Assembly: GCA_029938465.1 (NCBI GenBank)
Contig: JAOZUW010000003.1
Coordinates: forward strand, 10,674 to 49,057
Reading direction: 5' to 3'
Origin: Bacteroidales bacterium
Lineage (GTDB): Bacteria; Bacteroidota; Bacteroidia; Bacteroidales; UBA12170
DNA length: 38,384 nucleotides
A model generated the notes under the pieces. It was not told the origin of the DNA and searched no databases. It was given only the letters and a program-made list of their open reading frames with translations. The translations under genes and the position numbers were made by a program. Position 1 is the first letter of the stretch; every line of letters starts with the position of its first letter. Below are positions 1 through 8,262 of the stretch, piece by piece.

Positions 1-1
1 C

Positions 2-802
2 TTTAGTTTATATTCTTGTGTAAAATGCAAATTTGTTTTTACTAATCCGAGACCCCAAGAGCAAGAGCTAGGACGTTATTATAAAAGTGAAGATTATATC
101 TCACATAGTAACGCCAAAAAAGGATTGTTTGCCTGGATTTATCAGACGGTAAGAAATTACACATTGCATAAAAAATACCAATGGGTAGTTGAAAAAAAGC
201 AAGGCGATAAAATACTTGATATTGGCTGTGCTACTGGGCAATTACTAAGCGAATTTAAAGATAGGGGTTGGTCGTGTACTGGAGTAGAACCCGACCCCGA
301 TGCTAGAGCGTTTGCTGAGAAAGAGTACCAGCTCAAGGTTGTTGCACAAGAAGAAATGAATTCCTTAGCAGATGCTTCTTTTGATGTAATAAGTATGTGG
401 CATGTTTTAGAACATGTAGCAGATTTGGATCAACGAATGAATGATTTGAAACGCTTGATAAAGGCGAATGGGTTTTTATTTATTGCCCTACCAAATATTA
501 ATAGTTGGGATGCAAATCACTATAAAGAATATTGGGCAGGCCTGGATGTTCCACGGCATTTATACCATTTTGGAAAAGAAAATGTGATTTTTTTATTTCA
601 AAAATATGGTTTTGAATTAGTCGAAATTAAACCTTTGAAATTCGATGCCTATTATGTGAGCCTATTATCAGAAAAGTATAAAAACAACTTCTTCTATTTT
701 GTTTCTGCATTTTTTAAAGGTTTTTATTCTAACTTAAAAGCCAAGAAAAATACACCTAATCACTCTTCATTATTATATATTCTAAAACCGTTAGTTGTAT
801 AA
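2..802 (+). CDS. Class I SAM-dependent methyltransferase, 5'-truncated by the window edge
   Basis: The frame is open from base 2 to the TAA at 800-802, giving 266 visible residues. The gene therefore starts before the window; the TTG at 125 is an internal codon and not the start. The visible N-terminus has a CxxC pair (YSCVKCKF) followed by TNPRP and a YYKSEDYISHS stretch, a layout I associate with the zinc-ribbon-like head of Bacteroidota methyltransferases. A Rossmann SAM site follows (KILDIGCATGQLL, then GVEPDP), and later WHVLEHV and ALPNINSWDA match the class I core. The substrate is not visible; relatives are often annotated in surface polysaccharide or lipid modification. The gene lies 319 bases upstream of an unrelated membrane protein gene. 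Family confidence is high, substrate unknown. Confidence 0.88.
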   Translation, partial: FSLYSCVKCKFVFTNPRPQEQELGRYYKSEDYISHSNAKKGLFAWIYQTVRNYTLHKKYQWVVEKKQGDKILDIGCATGQLLSEFKDRGWSCTGVEPDPDARAFAEKEYQLKVVAQEEMNSLADASFDVISMWHVLEHVADLDQRMNDLKRLIKANGFLFIALPNINSWDANHYKEYWAGLDVPRHLYHFGKENVIFLFQKYGFELVEIKPLKFDAYYVSLLSEKYKNNFFYFVSAFFKGFYSNLKAKKNTPNHSSLLYILKPLVV

Positions 803-1121
803 TAGGTCTTTTTCAAGTATAAATCTGTCATTTTAGCTTATATTTCCCGCTTACGTATAAAAATGTATTGTAGAGTATGTTGGCGTTAAATATCAGAAAT
901 AGTTACTTAAAACGGAAAGGTTTTATAATGAACTGTATATTAAACATATACAGGTGATTATTTGGTTAATGGAAGGCTTTTATTCAAAAACAGCAATAAA
1001 CAACGGAACATTATGGTTGAGCCTCTTTCTTTTCTAATAATCTATTGGATACAAAATTCCTACCTATTGTGATATTAGTATTAAATTAAAAATAATAAAT
1101 TTGCCATAAAAAATATTTTCT
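803..1121. other. Intergenic region, 319 bases, no gene seen
   Basis: No credible ORF is present on either strand. It contains a perfect 8-bp inverted repeat (CTGTATAT at 933-940, five-base loop, ATATACAG at 946-953) with no following T run, so it is not an obvious terminator. A -7-like box lies at its right end and is listed separately. Confidence 0.5.
1096..1103 (+). promoter_or_regulatory. Candidate -7 promoter box (TAAATTTG)
   Basis: It matches the Bacteroidota TAnnTTTG consensus and ends 18 bases before the ATG at 1122. No -33 TTG occurs at the usual 19-20 base spacing; the nearest is about 26 bases upstream. A transcript starting here would have a leader of roughly a dozen bases. Confidence 0.4.
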
Positions 1122-1979
1122 ATGAAATCACTAACAGGAATAACTGCATTTATTATTGTTCTATTCACCATGCCTCTCGGACATGCTGCAATGATATTGA
1201 TGGAAAAAGGTTTTGGGCATGAACATGTTTATTTAGCGGCTATTATTTTGGGTTTTATAGGTTTAATAATGCTTGTTATTGGGGTTGTTTCTTCCAATGA
1301 AACTAAAGCTACTTTTCTGGGTTTATTTGCTGGCTTATTTATTTGGACAGGTTGGATAGAATTTGCCTTTGTGTATTATGCTAATCGTTATGGAGTAGAA
1401 CCGCTTATGGTTAATGGCGAAGTAGTAACTAAACCTGAATATTTAATATTACCTTCGTCTGTTGGATTTTGGGCTATTTTGATGATATATTATTTTTTGG
1501 GCTCAAAAACAGGTTGCCAGTTTTTTAATTGGTTTAAGGAGAAATTAAAATATACTCAAACGGTTGAGCTGAAACCTTCTTCTAGGAACATTGCCATGAC
1601 GACCCTGATGGAGCTAACTGCACTTTTATGGACCTTTTATTTGGTTTTATTGTTTGTGTACGATGATCAGTTTTTTGGTGATAGACATATCATAACTTAT
1701 ATTGTGGCTTTTGGTTCTTTATTTTGGTCTATATATTTGTTCCGCAAGCTCATCAAAATACAAAAAATGGCATATGCCATACGTTATGCTATTCCTACAG
1801 TTATTATTTTTTGGAATTTTGTTGAAATATTAGGTAGGTGGGATTTCTTTAAAGAAATTTGGGTAGAGCCACAAGAATATTGGCTTGAAATGCTCATTAT
1901 TGCATTGGTGTTTTTGGCTTTATTAGTGATAAGTTTAATGGAGCGGAAAAAGAAAAAGCAAGATTTAGGAAACCAATAA
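1122..1979 (+). CDS. Polytopic membrane protein of unknown function
   Basis: This 285-residue protein is very hydrophobic, with about eight likely membrane segments (roughly residues 7-27, 36-58, 66-86, 112-130, 160-180, 189-208, 219-236 and 257-275). A lysine-rich tail (MERKKKKQD) is probably cytoplasmic. I see no catalytic motif and do not recognise a family. Conserved-looking features are a histidine-containing first loop (EKGFGHEHV) and a WIEFAFVYYANRYG segment. The ATG at 1122 is supported by a -7 box 18 bases upstream. Its 3' end overlaps the convergent glycosyltransferase gene by 15 bases. A real gene is likely from coding continuity and membrane periodicity; function not assigned. Confidence 0.75.
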   Translation: MKSLTGITAFIIVLFTMPLGHAAMILMEKGFGHEHVYLAAIILGFIGLIMLVIGVVSSNETKATFLGLFAGLFIWTGWIEFAFVYYANRYGVEPLMVNGEVVTKPEYLILPSSVGFWAILMIYYFLGSKTGCQFFNWFKEKLKYTQTVELKPSSRNIAMTTLMELTALLWTFYLVLLFVYDDQFFGDRHIITYIVAFGSLFWSIYLFRKLIKIQKMAYAIRYAIPTVIIFWNFVEILGRWDFFKEIWVEPQEYWLEMLIIALVFLALLVISLMERKKKKQDLGNQ

Positions 1980-2972
1980 ATAATCTATTCCTATACGGTA
2001 ATCTCTAGCCTCTAGAAATTCTTGAATTTGTTTACGGGCCTTGTCTTCCTTGATATAACAGAGTATAAAAAGGTGACCAGGATTAGGAATATCTTTATAG
2101 TAAATCACATCGGTAGAAAGCTGTCGTTTTTTATGAATGTCTATATAATTTTCAATAGTAATGTCGTATTTCAGAAGAAGCTTAGCTCTTTGCCGTGAAA
2201 TGCGGCTGGCACCCCAGATGACTACTTTTGGAAAAAACGGATTATTCTTTTTTAGCCAATTAGCCAAATACAGGGTTTTAATATTATAAAAGGCCAAATC
2301 ACTGTAAATAGGATGTGTACGTGTTAGTCGAGATGATGAATCATACCAATGTAAAATGGTTTCAGGTAACTTTTGCATTAGGACACCTTTGCTTAGCCAG
2401 CGGAGCCACATTTCATAATCTTCTGGGAAATCACCATTTTTATACATGCCATATTTTTTTGCAATAGAATTTCGCCACATGGCAGATGGATTGATTATGG
2501 GTGATTCTACAAAGCGGTGATTATAGATTTGTTGTGGCGTTTTTAAGCTATTTGCCCATTTTACATAGCGAGCAAAACCTTCGGTATTTTTCATATGGCT
2601 AATATATTTTACTAGACCCGAAACGACACCCACGTTTTCATTTTGATCTAAAAAAGATTTTTGTAAATCTATGCGCTTGGGTGGGGCATAATCGTCGGCA
2701 TCCATTCTGCAAACATATTCTCCTTGAGCTATATTACTACCTGCGTTGGATGCAAATACCACACCTTGTTTTTTCTCCTTAATGAGTATAAAGCGGGTAT
2801 CTATATCCATAATAGTTTGGGCTATTTGAATACTATTATCTGTGGAATTATTATCTATTAAAATACACTCGAAATTCTTATAGGTTTGTTGAGTAATACT
2901 ATCTAATGCTCTTTCTAAAGTAGATTCGGCATTATAAAAAGGCAATACAATGCTTACTTTGGGTTTATTCAT
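1965..2972 (-). CDS. Family 2 glycosyltransferase with a C-terminal Rossmann-like domain
   Basis: The 335-residue protein begins with a GT-A fold typical of GT2: VSIVLPFYNAESTL at the start, IDNNSTDNS near residue 40, and the metal/nucleotide-binding DADD at 91-94. FPEDYEMWLRW around 182-192 supplies the catalytic-base region. From about residue 249 a second domain begins with VVIWGASRISRQRAKLL, which looks like a nucleotide-binding Rossmann turn, and runs to the end. The donor and acceptor sugars cannot be read from sequence. It starts 20 bases after the C69 peptidase stop, so the two may be cotranscribed, and it overlaps the upstream membrane protein gene tail to tail by 15 bases. Likely cytoplasmic face of the inner membrane, acting in surface glycan synthesis (inference). 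Confidence 0.88.
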   Translation of the reverse strand: MNKPKVSIVLPFYNAESTLERALDSITQQTYKNFECILIDNNSTDNSIQIAQTIMDIDTRFILIKEKKQGVVFASNAGSNIAQGEYVCRMDADDYAPPKRIDLQKSFLDQNENVGVVSGLVKYISHMKNTEGFARYVKWANSLKTPQQIYNHRFVESPIINPSAMWRNSIAKKYGMYKNGDFPEDYEMWLRWLSKGVLMQKLPETILHWYDSSSRLTRTHPIYSDLAFYNIKTLYLANWLKKNNPFFPKVVIWGASRISRQRAKLLLKYDITIENYIDIHKKRQLSTDVIYYKDIPNPGHLFILCYIKEDKARKQIQEFLEARDYRIGIDYLLVS

Positions 2973-2992
2973 TTTGTATGGAACTTAATTTA

Positions 2993-4612
2993 TTAGAAAG
3001 GATTATCCTTTTGGCGTCCTTCCTTATTCCATTCTGGTATATGGTGTTTGTCAGGATCATTTTTTATGATCTCTGTTTTCCAATATTCAGGATAACCCGG
3101 ACTTAAAACTCCTCCACTATCTGGTTTTATGTATCCATCATTATATTTTGCTATTAGTTTATAAGCCAGCGTATTCCATTGTTCTAAAAGCAGCTCAGAA
3201 CGACTATTCACATAGTTTTGTAATATTTTGGTTCGATCTGCTTCTGCTGCTTTTTGATATGCTATTTTTACACTATCTTGTTCTATAATAAATCTGTTTT
3301 CCAATTGATCTTGAGTTTTTTGAATATCTTTAATCATATAGGAATATTTTAGGTTGGCATAATTGCTTACAAAATTCATGGCCCACCACATGGAGCTGGG
3401 GTCGTATTGTCGAATATTGCCTTTTCTATAGGAGTTTGGAGTTTCATCAATTCCCATATAAATGGGTAGATAGCAAGTAAAATAGGTGTCATCAAAGCCA
3501 AACCAACAAACACCACCCAAATCGTTAGGCAAATTTCCTTGCGCCTGAGCAATAAACGAAAAACATGTATTATAAGTAGATATAGGGCGCTCCCAAGAAT
3601 AGGTTTTATTATTTTGTTCCCAACTTAAAGGGCGCCAGCGTTGGGGAGTACCAAAGGGACCCGCCTCTAGACCTTGTGTCATATCTATTTCGGTGCCCTC
3701 ATAATGATCACGCACTAAACCCATTACATCTTTAAGGCTTAGTTTTTTTTCAGGGAAAATATACAGAGGATACCTTTGACTACCCTGTTTACCTCTATGA
3801 TAGTCTGAGGAAAAATTCTGTTCAGGAGCAGCTCTTCTAAACAGGCTCCAAACTCTACTTTCGCAATAACGTAATCGATCCGGAGATAAAGGATTATAAG
3901 CTAAATTAAATGCAAAATCTTGTCCGCTTTTCGGGTCGTAATATCCCTTTTTTATGGCGAAGTTAATCACATCATTACTGTACAAACAATTTTCTGGGTC
4001 ATCCAAGGGAAATGTACCTATTCGAGCCTTATTGGCATGAGCAGAAATAGCGCCATCAGGTATTTTTACGGCCACCCAATTTGCACCAAGCTTTCCTTCT
4101 CCTTTGCCAATCATTTCAAGAATCCAAGCCTCATTTGGATCAATGATAGAGAAACTTTCACCTTCGCTACCATAGCCATATTTTTCTACTAAAGTTGTTA
4201 TAACTTCTATAGCTTCACGGGCTGTTTTGGCTCTGTCTAAAGCTAAGCTCATCAAATGCCAGTATTTTAAAGCATGTTTTTTATTCCACAAATTCTCTCT
4301 ACCAGTAAAAGTAGTTTCACCTATGGCTAACTGATATTCATTCATTTGAAAACCCAACTTTTTATAAGTTTCTGAGGGTTGTGGTATTTCTAGGTATTCA
4401 TCAGTTCCGGGTAATTTAAATTTAATAACATCTCCTTTTTGATGACTTTCTTTAGATATCATATTTAAGTGATATAACCACTCACCATCATTGGTGTAAA
4501 CCATCATGGTAGATCCATCAGCACTAGCTCCTTTTGTTACAATTAAATTAGTACAAGAAAAGCCAAAAGTCCATAAAAACAGGCTGAATAGTAGTATGAT
4601 TTGTTTTTTCAT
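2993..4612 (-). CDS. Secreted C69-family dipeptidase
   Basis: The 539-residue protein has a signal peptide (about residues 1-19) followed directly by Cys20 in FSCTNLIVTKGASADGS, the conserved N-terminal nucleophile segment of C69 (PepD-type, Ntn-hydrolase) dipeptidases. Further family blocks are the SADGSTMMVYTNDGEW stretch, FSIIDPNEAWILEMIGKG, and ISAHANKARIG. Length fits the family. Cys20 sits in a lipobox-like context (GFSC), so lipidation cannot be ruled out from sequence, but in this family the cysteine is the catalytic residue freed by cleavage. The role is cleavage of dipeptides in the periplasm or outside the cell. The glycosyltransferase gene follows after 20 bases. Confidence 0.9.
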   Translation of the reverse strand: MKKQIILLFSLFLWTFGFSCTNLIVTKGASADGSTMMVYTNDGEWLYHLNMISKESHQKGDVIKFKLPGTDEYLEIPQPSETYKKLGFQMNEYQLAIGETTFTGRENLWNKKHALKYWHLMSLALDRAKTAREAIEVITTLVEKYGYGSEGESFSIIDPNEAWILEMIGKGEGKLGANWVAVKIPDGAISAHANKARIGTFPLDDPENCLYSNDVINFAIKKGYYDPKSGQDFAFNLAYNPLSPDRLRYCESRVWSLFRRAAPEQNFSSDYHRGKQGSQRYPLYIFPEKKLSLKDVMGLVRDHYEGTEIDMTQGLEAGPFGTPQRWRPLSWEQNNKTYSWERPISTYNTCFSFIAQAQGNLPNDLGGVCWFGFDDTYFTCYLPIYMGIDETPNSYRKGNIRQYDPSSMWWAMNFVSNYANLKYSYMIKDIQKTQDQLENRFIIEQDSVKIAYQKAAEADRTKILQNYVNSRSELLLEQWNTLAYKLIAKYNDGYIKPDSGGVLSPGYPEYWKTEIIKNDPDKHHIPEWNKEGRQKDNPF

Positions 4613-4719
4613 AAGAAATTGTTTTTGGCTAAAATAAGAAAAATTAGAATGAAGAGAATCACTTTTGTGGGCTGTTTAAAAACATTTTAATTTGATGATG
4701 GATATATCAGCGGCTTTCG

Positions 4720-4727
4720 TAACTTTG
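4720..4727 (+). promoter_or_regulatory. Candidate -7 promoter box (TAACTTTG) that decides the downstream start
   Basis: It is a perfect TAnnTTTG box ending 18 bases before the ATG at 4746, the same spacing as the box before 1122. It lies downstream of the in-frame ATG at 4692, so use of that upstream start would require a different promoter. No -33 element at standard spacing. Confidence 0.45.
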
Positions 4728-4745
4728 TGTTTTAAAACCACAGAT

Positions 4746-5864
4746 ATGGCAGTAGAAATAATAAAAGTAAGTAGCTCTTCAGAAGTAAAACAATTTGCTA
4801 AGCTTCCTTTTCAGCTTTATAAAACGAATAAATATTGGGTGCCACCTATTATAAAAGATGAAATAAAATCTATAGATGCTGCGCAAAACCCTGCTATGGA
4901 ATATTGTGATAGTGCGTTTTGGTTGGCAAAAAAAGATGGAGATATTGTTGGAAGAATAGGAGCTATTATCAATCATAAATACAATGAAAAAGTAGATGAA
5001 AAGCTAGGCCGCTTTAGTCGTTTGGAATTTATTGATGATCAGGAAGTTTTTGAACAGCTTATGAATACAGCTGTAGCTTGGTTAAAAGATAAGGGCATGC
5101 AAAGAGTTCATGGTCCTCTTGGATTTTCAAATCTTGATACTCAAGGAATGTTAATTGAGGGTTTTGATCATTTGCAATCTGTCGCTTCGGTTTATCATTT
5201 ACCTTATTATAAAAAACATCTGGATGATTATGGTTTCGAGAAAGAAATTGATTGGGTAGAGTTCAGGCTTACACTAGGAGAGAAAGCTATTAACAAAGCG
5301 ACTAGAGGAGCAAAACTCATTAAACGCAGATATGGTTTTGAAGTGGTACGTTTTAATAAATCATCAGAAATGCGCCCTTATGTAAAGAATTTATTTGCTA
5401 TTTTAAATGATGCCTTTGTAAAACTGCCTTATGTTACTCCTTTTAATGATAAGATGGTAGAGTTATATGCTGAGAAATACTTTAAGGTGATCAATCCAAA
5501 ATACGTCCGAATGGTTAAAAAAGAGGACGATGTTGTGGGTTTTGTTGTAGCAGTTCCTTCTTTATCGGAAGCCATGCAAAAAGCTAATGGTAAATTATTT
5601 CCTTTTGGTTTTGTTCATATTTTAAGGGCTATGAAAAAACCAGAGGTTTTGGATTTTTTCTTAACAGGTGTAAAACCCGAATATGATAAAGCTGGTGTAG
5701 CAGTCATTTTATTCGCTGAAATACAAGAGGAGATGGCTAAAGCTGGTATTGATCAAATGGAGACAACCGGTATTATCGAGACAAACCACAATGTAATCAG
5801 TAATTGGAAAAATTACGAACATATTCAGCATAAACGTCGCAGGTGTTTTGTGAAGGATGTTTGA
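4746..5864 (+). CDS. GNAT-like protein of the YghO type
   Basis: I place the start at the ATG at 4746 (372 residues, MAVEIIKVSSSSEVKQF) and not at 4692, because the -7 box at 4720-4727 lies between them and the extra 18 residues look non-native. The N-terminal block FAKLPFQLYKTNKYWVPP, the NPAMEYCDSAFWLAKKDG segment and VGRIGAIINHKYNEK resemble E. coli YghO and related proteins of unknown substrate. The C-terminal half (VGFVVAVPSLSEAMQ, then IDQMETTGIIETNHNVISNW) fits an acyl-CoA N-acyltransferase (GNAT) fold. Cytoplasmic. It converges on the TetR gene, with 19 bases between stops. Fold confidence moderate, function unknown. Confidence 0.8.
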   Translation: MAVEIIKVSSSSEVKQFAKLPFQLYKTNKYWVPPIIKDEIKSIDAAQNPAMEYCDSAFWLAKKDGDIVGRIGAIINHKYNEKVDEKLGRFSRLEFIDDQEVFEQLMNTAVAWLKDKGMQRVHGPLGFSNLDTQGMLIEGFDHLQSVASVYHLPYYKKHLDDYGFEKEIDWVEFRLTLGEKAINKATRGAKLIKRRYGFEVVRFNKSSEMRPYVKNLFAILNDAFVKLPYVTPFNDKMVELYAEKYFKVINPKYVRMVKKEDDVVGFVVAVPSLSEAMQKANGKLFPFGFVHILRAMKKPEVLDFFLTGVKPEYDKAGVAVILFAEIQEEMAKAGIDQMETTGIIETNHNVISNWKNYEHIQHKRRRCFVKDV

Positions 5865-5883
5865 TCTTCCTATGAAGAATAAG

Positions 5884-6492
5884 CTACTTTTTTTTAGAGA
5901 TTTTTTTGTAATACTTTAAACCTTCCTCGGTAGCAATACTTCTAATTAATGCGTCAAACATAACTTCAAAGAGGGTTTCAAACGAAAACTTTTCTGGTGG
6001 GAAAAATTCATAGTTATGCATATCTGCTAATCTACTTAAGTATAATCTAGAGATTAATTCTATACTTAAATCTGAGCGATACATTTTTTGTTTAATACCC
6101 TTTTGTAAGTTTATTTGTATTTTATCAAAAATAAAGACTTGTCTTTTTTTGAGATGGTTGGCATATATTTTTGGGAAAAGCTCTTCTAGTTCGCTTGAAT
6201 AGGAGGGGGTTATATATTCGTATTTTGCAGCTAATTCTTTACTTACGGTCATCATAATGTCAATAGCATTTTCGTCATCAAAATTATAAGTATTAAAGAT
6301 ATTACTAAAAGCCTGACGCTCAAACTCTAGTAATTTAGAGATTAACATATCATCGTTAGGAAAGTAAAATTGCAAATCCCCAATTGATATTTTCAATTTA
6401 GAGCAAATACTTTTCAAATTGATATGTTCTACTCCATGAGAAATAAGAATGGCTCTTATATCTGTTAAAATATCATTGATATCTTTATGCAT
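5884..6492 (-). CDS. TetR-family transcriptional regulator
   Basis: The 202-residue length and N-terminal helix-turn-helix are typical of TetR regulators: DIRAILISHGVEHINLKSICSKL with KISIGDLQFYFPNDDMLI forming helices 2-4 in about residues 8-48. The remaining helical part would bind an unknown ligand and dimerise. The C-terminus is lysine-rich (KYYKKISKKK). The neighbours do not identify a target: it converges with the GNAT-like gene and is upstream of nothing on its own strand. A TATTTTTG box lies 21 bases before the start. Confidence 0.82.
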   Translation of the reverse strand: MHKDINDILTDIRAILISHGVEHINLKSICSKLKISIGDLQFYFPNDDMLISKLLEFERQAFSNIFNTYNFDDENAIDIMMTVSKELAAKYEYITPSYSSELEELFPKIYANHLKKRQVFIFDKIQINLQKGIKQKMYRSDLSIELISRLYLSRLADMHNYEFFPPEKFSFETLFEVMFDALIRSIATEEGLKYYKKISKKK

Positions 6493-6513
6493 GCTTTATT
6501 GTTTTTGATATTG

Positions 6514-6521
6514 CAAAAATA
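6514..6521 (-). promoter_or_regulatory. Candidate -7 promoter box (TATTTTTG) of the TetR gene
   Basis: It matches TAnnTTTG on the minus strand, 21 bases before the ATG at 6492. A near copy of its 3' part (TTTTGC) lies just upstream. No -33 element at standard spacing. Confidence 0.35.
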
Positions 6522-6627
6522 GCAAAATAGTTTAGGTATTAAGTAATGATGAAGAAATCCCCAATATCGTCTTTAGTCAGAATTAAGGATATTGGTATAA
6601 TTCTAATCAAGGTTTGTATAAGCTTAT

Positions 6628-8190
6628 TTATTTCACCAGCAACATTTTCTTCTGTAAATGGTAATTTCCTGCTCTTAATGAGAAATAATAAACACCAGAA
6701 GATAGATGATGGTCATTGGTTTGTAAACGATAAATATGTTTACCAACATCTAATTTTTCATTATGAATTAAAGTAGCTACGGGTCTTGAAAAGACATCAT
6801 ACACAATTAAACTCACTTCTTGTGGGCTTCTTAATTTGAAAGATATTTGTGTGGATTCGTCGAAAGGATTCGGACTGTTTTGTTGCAAACTAAAAGGAAT
6901 TTCTTCTAAATCTTCTTGACCTACAATATTTTCATTAACCAAAGCGGTAACAATTTTTGGAGAGCTTCCTTCCAGACGGTTCCAAATAGGTCTTATTACA
7001 TTATTGTGTGCGGAGATATTGTTGTAATCGCCAAAGAAAGTGCTGGAGTAGGGTAAGAAAGGGCCTTCGCTTACTTTAAAATTTAAGAAGCTTTCACCGC
7101 CATCTGTACTTACCGCCATATATACATCGGTATTATTATCATTATAATTACGTCTGTCATAAAAAACAAACCAGATATAACCCGTTATTTGATCTACTGC
7201 CATCCAAGTAAAAAACTGTTGATTTCCAGCAGGATCGTCGTTTACACGCCTTCGCTCACCCCAGCTTTCACCACCATCAGTTGATTTTAAAAACCAAATA
7301 TCTGTATCATCGCTACCGTTTCTTTGGTCGCTCCAATTGATATAAATATCACCATAATAATCCCCAGGTGATAAGTTACAACAAGTAATAGGCATTCCAT
7401 TACATCTGGATATTCCAGGTATATCAAAATCCCAGCCGGGAGGAATGTCTGACACGAAAATATCTTCATCTAACCAAGTTATTCCCTCATCTAATGATTT
7501 ATCAAAAACAATGCCTACTGGTCCAGCCCAACTTACATAAATCTCACCATTGGGTCCAACAGCCGGAACGGCACCTTCTGTAGTATTTCCACTATCAACA
7601 CAATCGCCCGAAACCTCATTTATTTGCAGTGCTTCGCTCCAGGTTTCGCCATTATCGGTAGATTTAGAAAAATGAATATTGGAGAAATCATTGGGTGAGG
7701 AGCTATTATATACATCAAACTGAGTCCAGGTTACATAAATGTTATTGTTGTTGTAATCTACCACAGGCCAGTGTTTGTCTTGCATTTTAGTACCATTGAG
7801 CCCCATATAGGTTCCTTGTGACCAGCTCTGACCAGCATCTGTTGATTTTTGACAAACAATTCTGTCAATCCAGTTCCCATCATCAGGATTAGACAAATGG
7901 AAATAATAATAATCACCTTCACCATCTACTACAATTGCAGGATCGCCATAAACACCATAAGGAGAGTTTAAGCTTCCAGTATTCCACGAAAAACCGCCAT
8001 CTGATGAATAATAATATTTATCCAAAATAGCACCAGCAATGATCTCATCGGTATTGTTAGGGTTAACAAAAATGGATGGCTCTGATAGCAAGTAGGTTCC
8101 TTCTGCTATAACAACATTCGTATGTTGTGCCATTATTGTTGACATGGAAAAAATCAACACCGCCAATAGAAATTTTGTAAATATTTTCAT
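6628..8190 (-). CDS. Secreted BNR/Asp-box repeat protein with T9SS sorting domain
   Basis: The 520-residue protein has a signal peptide (about residues 1-21, ending IMAQ). The body is a sialidase-like beta-propeller carrying repeated Asp boxes: SSDGGFSW near residue 62, then STDAGQSW, STDNGETW, SLDEGITW, STDGGESW and STDGGESF. The last about 80 residues are a T9SS type A sorting domain (SPNPFDESTQISFKL, then SGVYYFSLRAG and QKKMLLVK). It should be exported and anchored or released at the cell surface. Asp boxes shape the propeller and are not catalytic. I do not see a clear sialidase arginine triad, so calling it an active sialidase would be unsafe. It may be a binding or structural propeller. 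Confidence 0.85.
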   Translation of the reverse strand: MKIFTKFLLAVLIFSMSTIMAQHTNVVIAEGTYLLSEPSIFVNPNNTDEIIAGAILDKYYYSSDGGFSWNTGSLNSPYGVYGDPAIVVDGEGDYYYFHLSNPDDGNWIDRIVCQKSTDAGQSWSQGTYMGLNGTKMQDKHWPVVDYNNNNIYVTWTQFDVYNSSSPNDFSNIHFSKSTDNGETWSEALQINEVSGDCVDSGNTTEGAVPAVGPNGEIYVSWAGPVGIVFDKSLDEGITWLDEDIFVSDIPPGWDFDIPGISRCNGMPITCCNLSPGDYYGDIYINWSDQRNGSDDTDIWFLKSTDGGESWGERRRVNDDPAGNQQFFTWMAVDQITGYIWFVFYDRRNYNDNNTDVYMAVSTDGGESFLNFKVSEGPFLPYSSTFFGDYNNISAHNNVIRPIWNRLEGSSPKIVTALVNENIVGQEDLEEIPFSLQQNSPNPFDESTQISFKLRSPQEVSLIVYDVFSRPVATLIHNEKLDVGKHIYRLQTNDHHLSSGVYYFSLRAGNYHLQKKMLLVK

Positions 8191-8262
8191 GCTTTAGTCA
8201 TTTTATTACAAGAAGGCATAAAAGTACAAAAAACTTACGTTCTGTTAGTTTTCTAGTAGAAA

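Noticed and set aside
4692-4745. Upstream in-frame start for the GNAT-like gene
   Set aside because: A TAnnTTTG box at 4720-4727 lies between this start and the ATG at 4746, and the extra residues do not resemble the family.
5884-6492. TetR protein as the regulator of the acyl-CoA dehydrogenase operon via the ATGCAT sites
   Set aside because: The genes are more than 3 kb apart with unrelated genes between; nothing in the sequence links them.
6546-6776. Short plus-strand ORF (76 codons)
   Set aside because: It mostly overlaps the 3' end of the BNR/T9SS gene on the opposite strand and has no recognisable protein features.
6628-8190. Active sialidase
   Set aside because: Asp boxes are present, but I could not identify the arginine triad and catalytic residues needed for a sialidase call.
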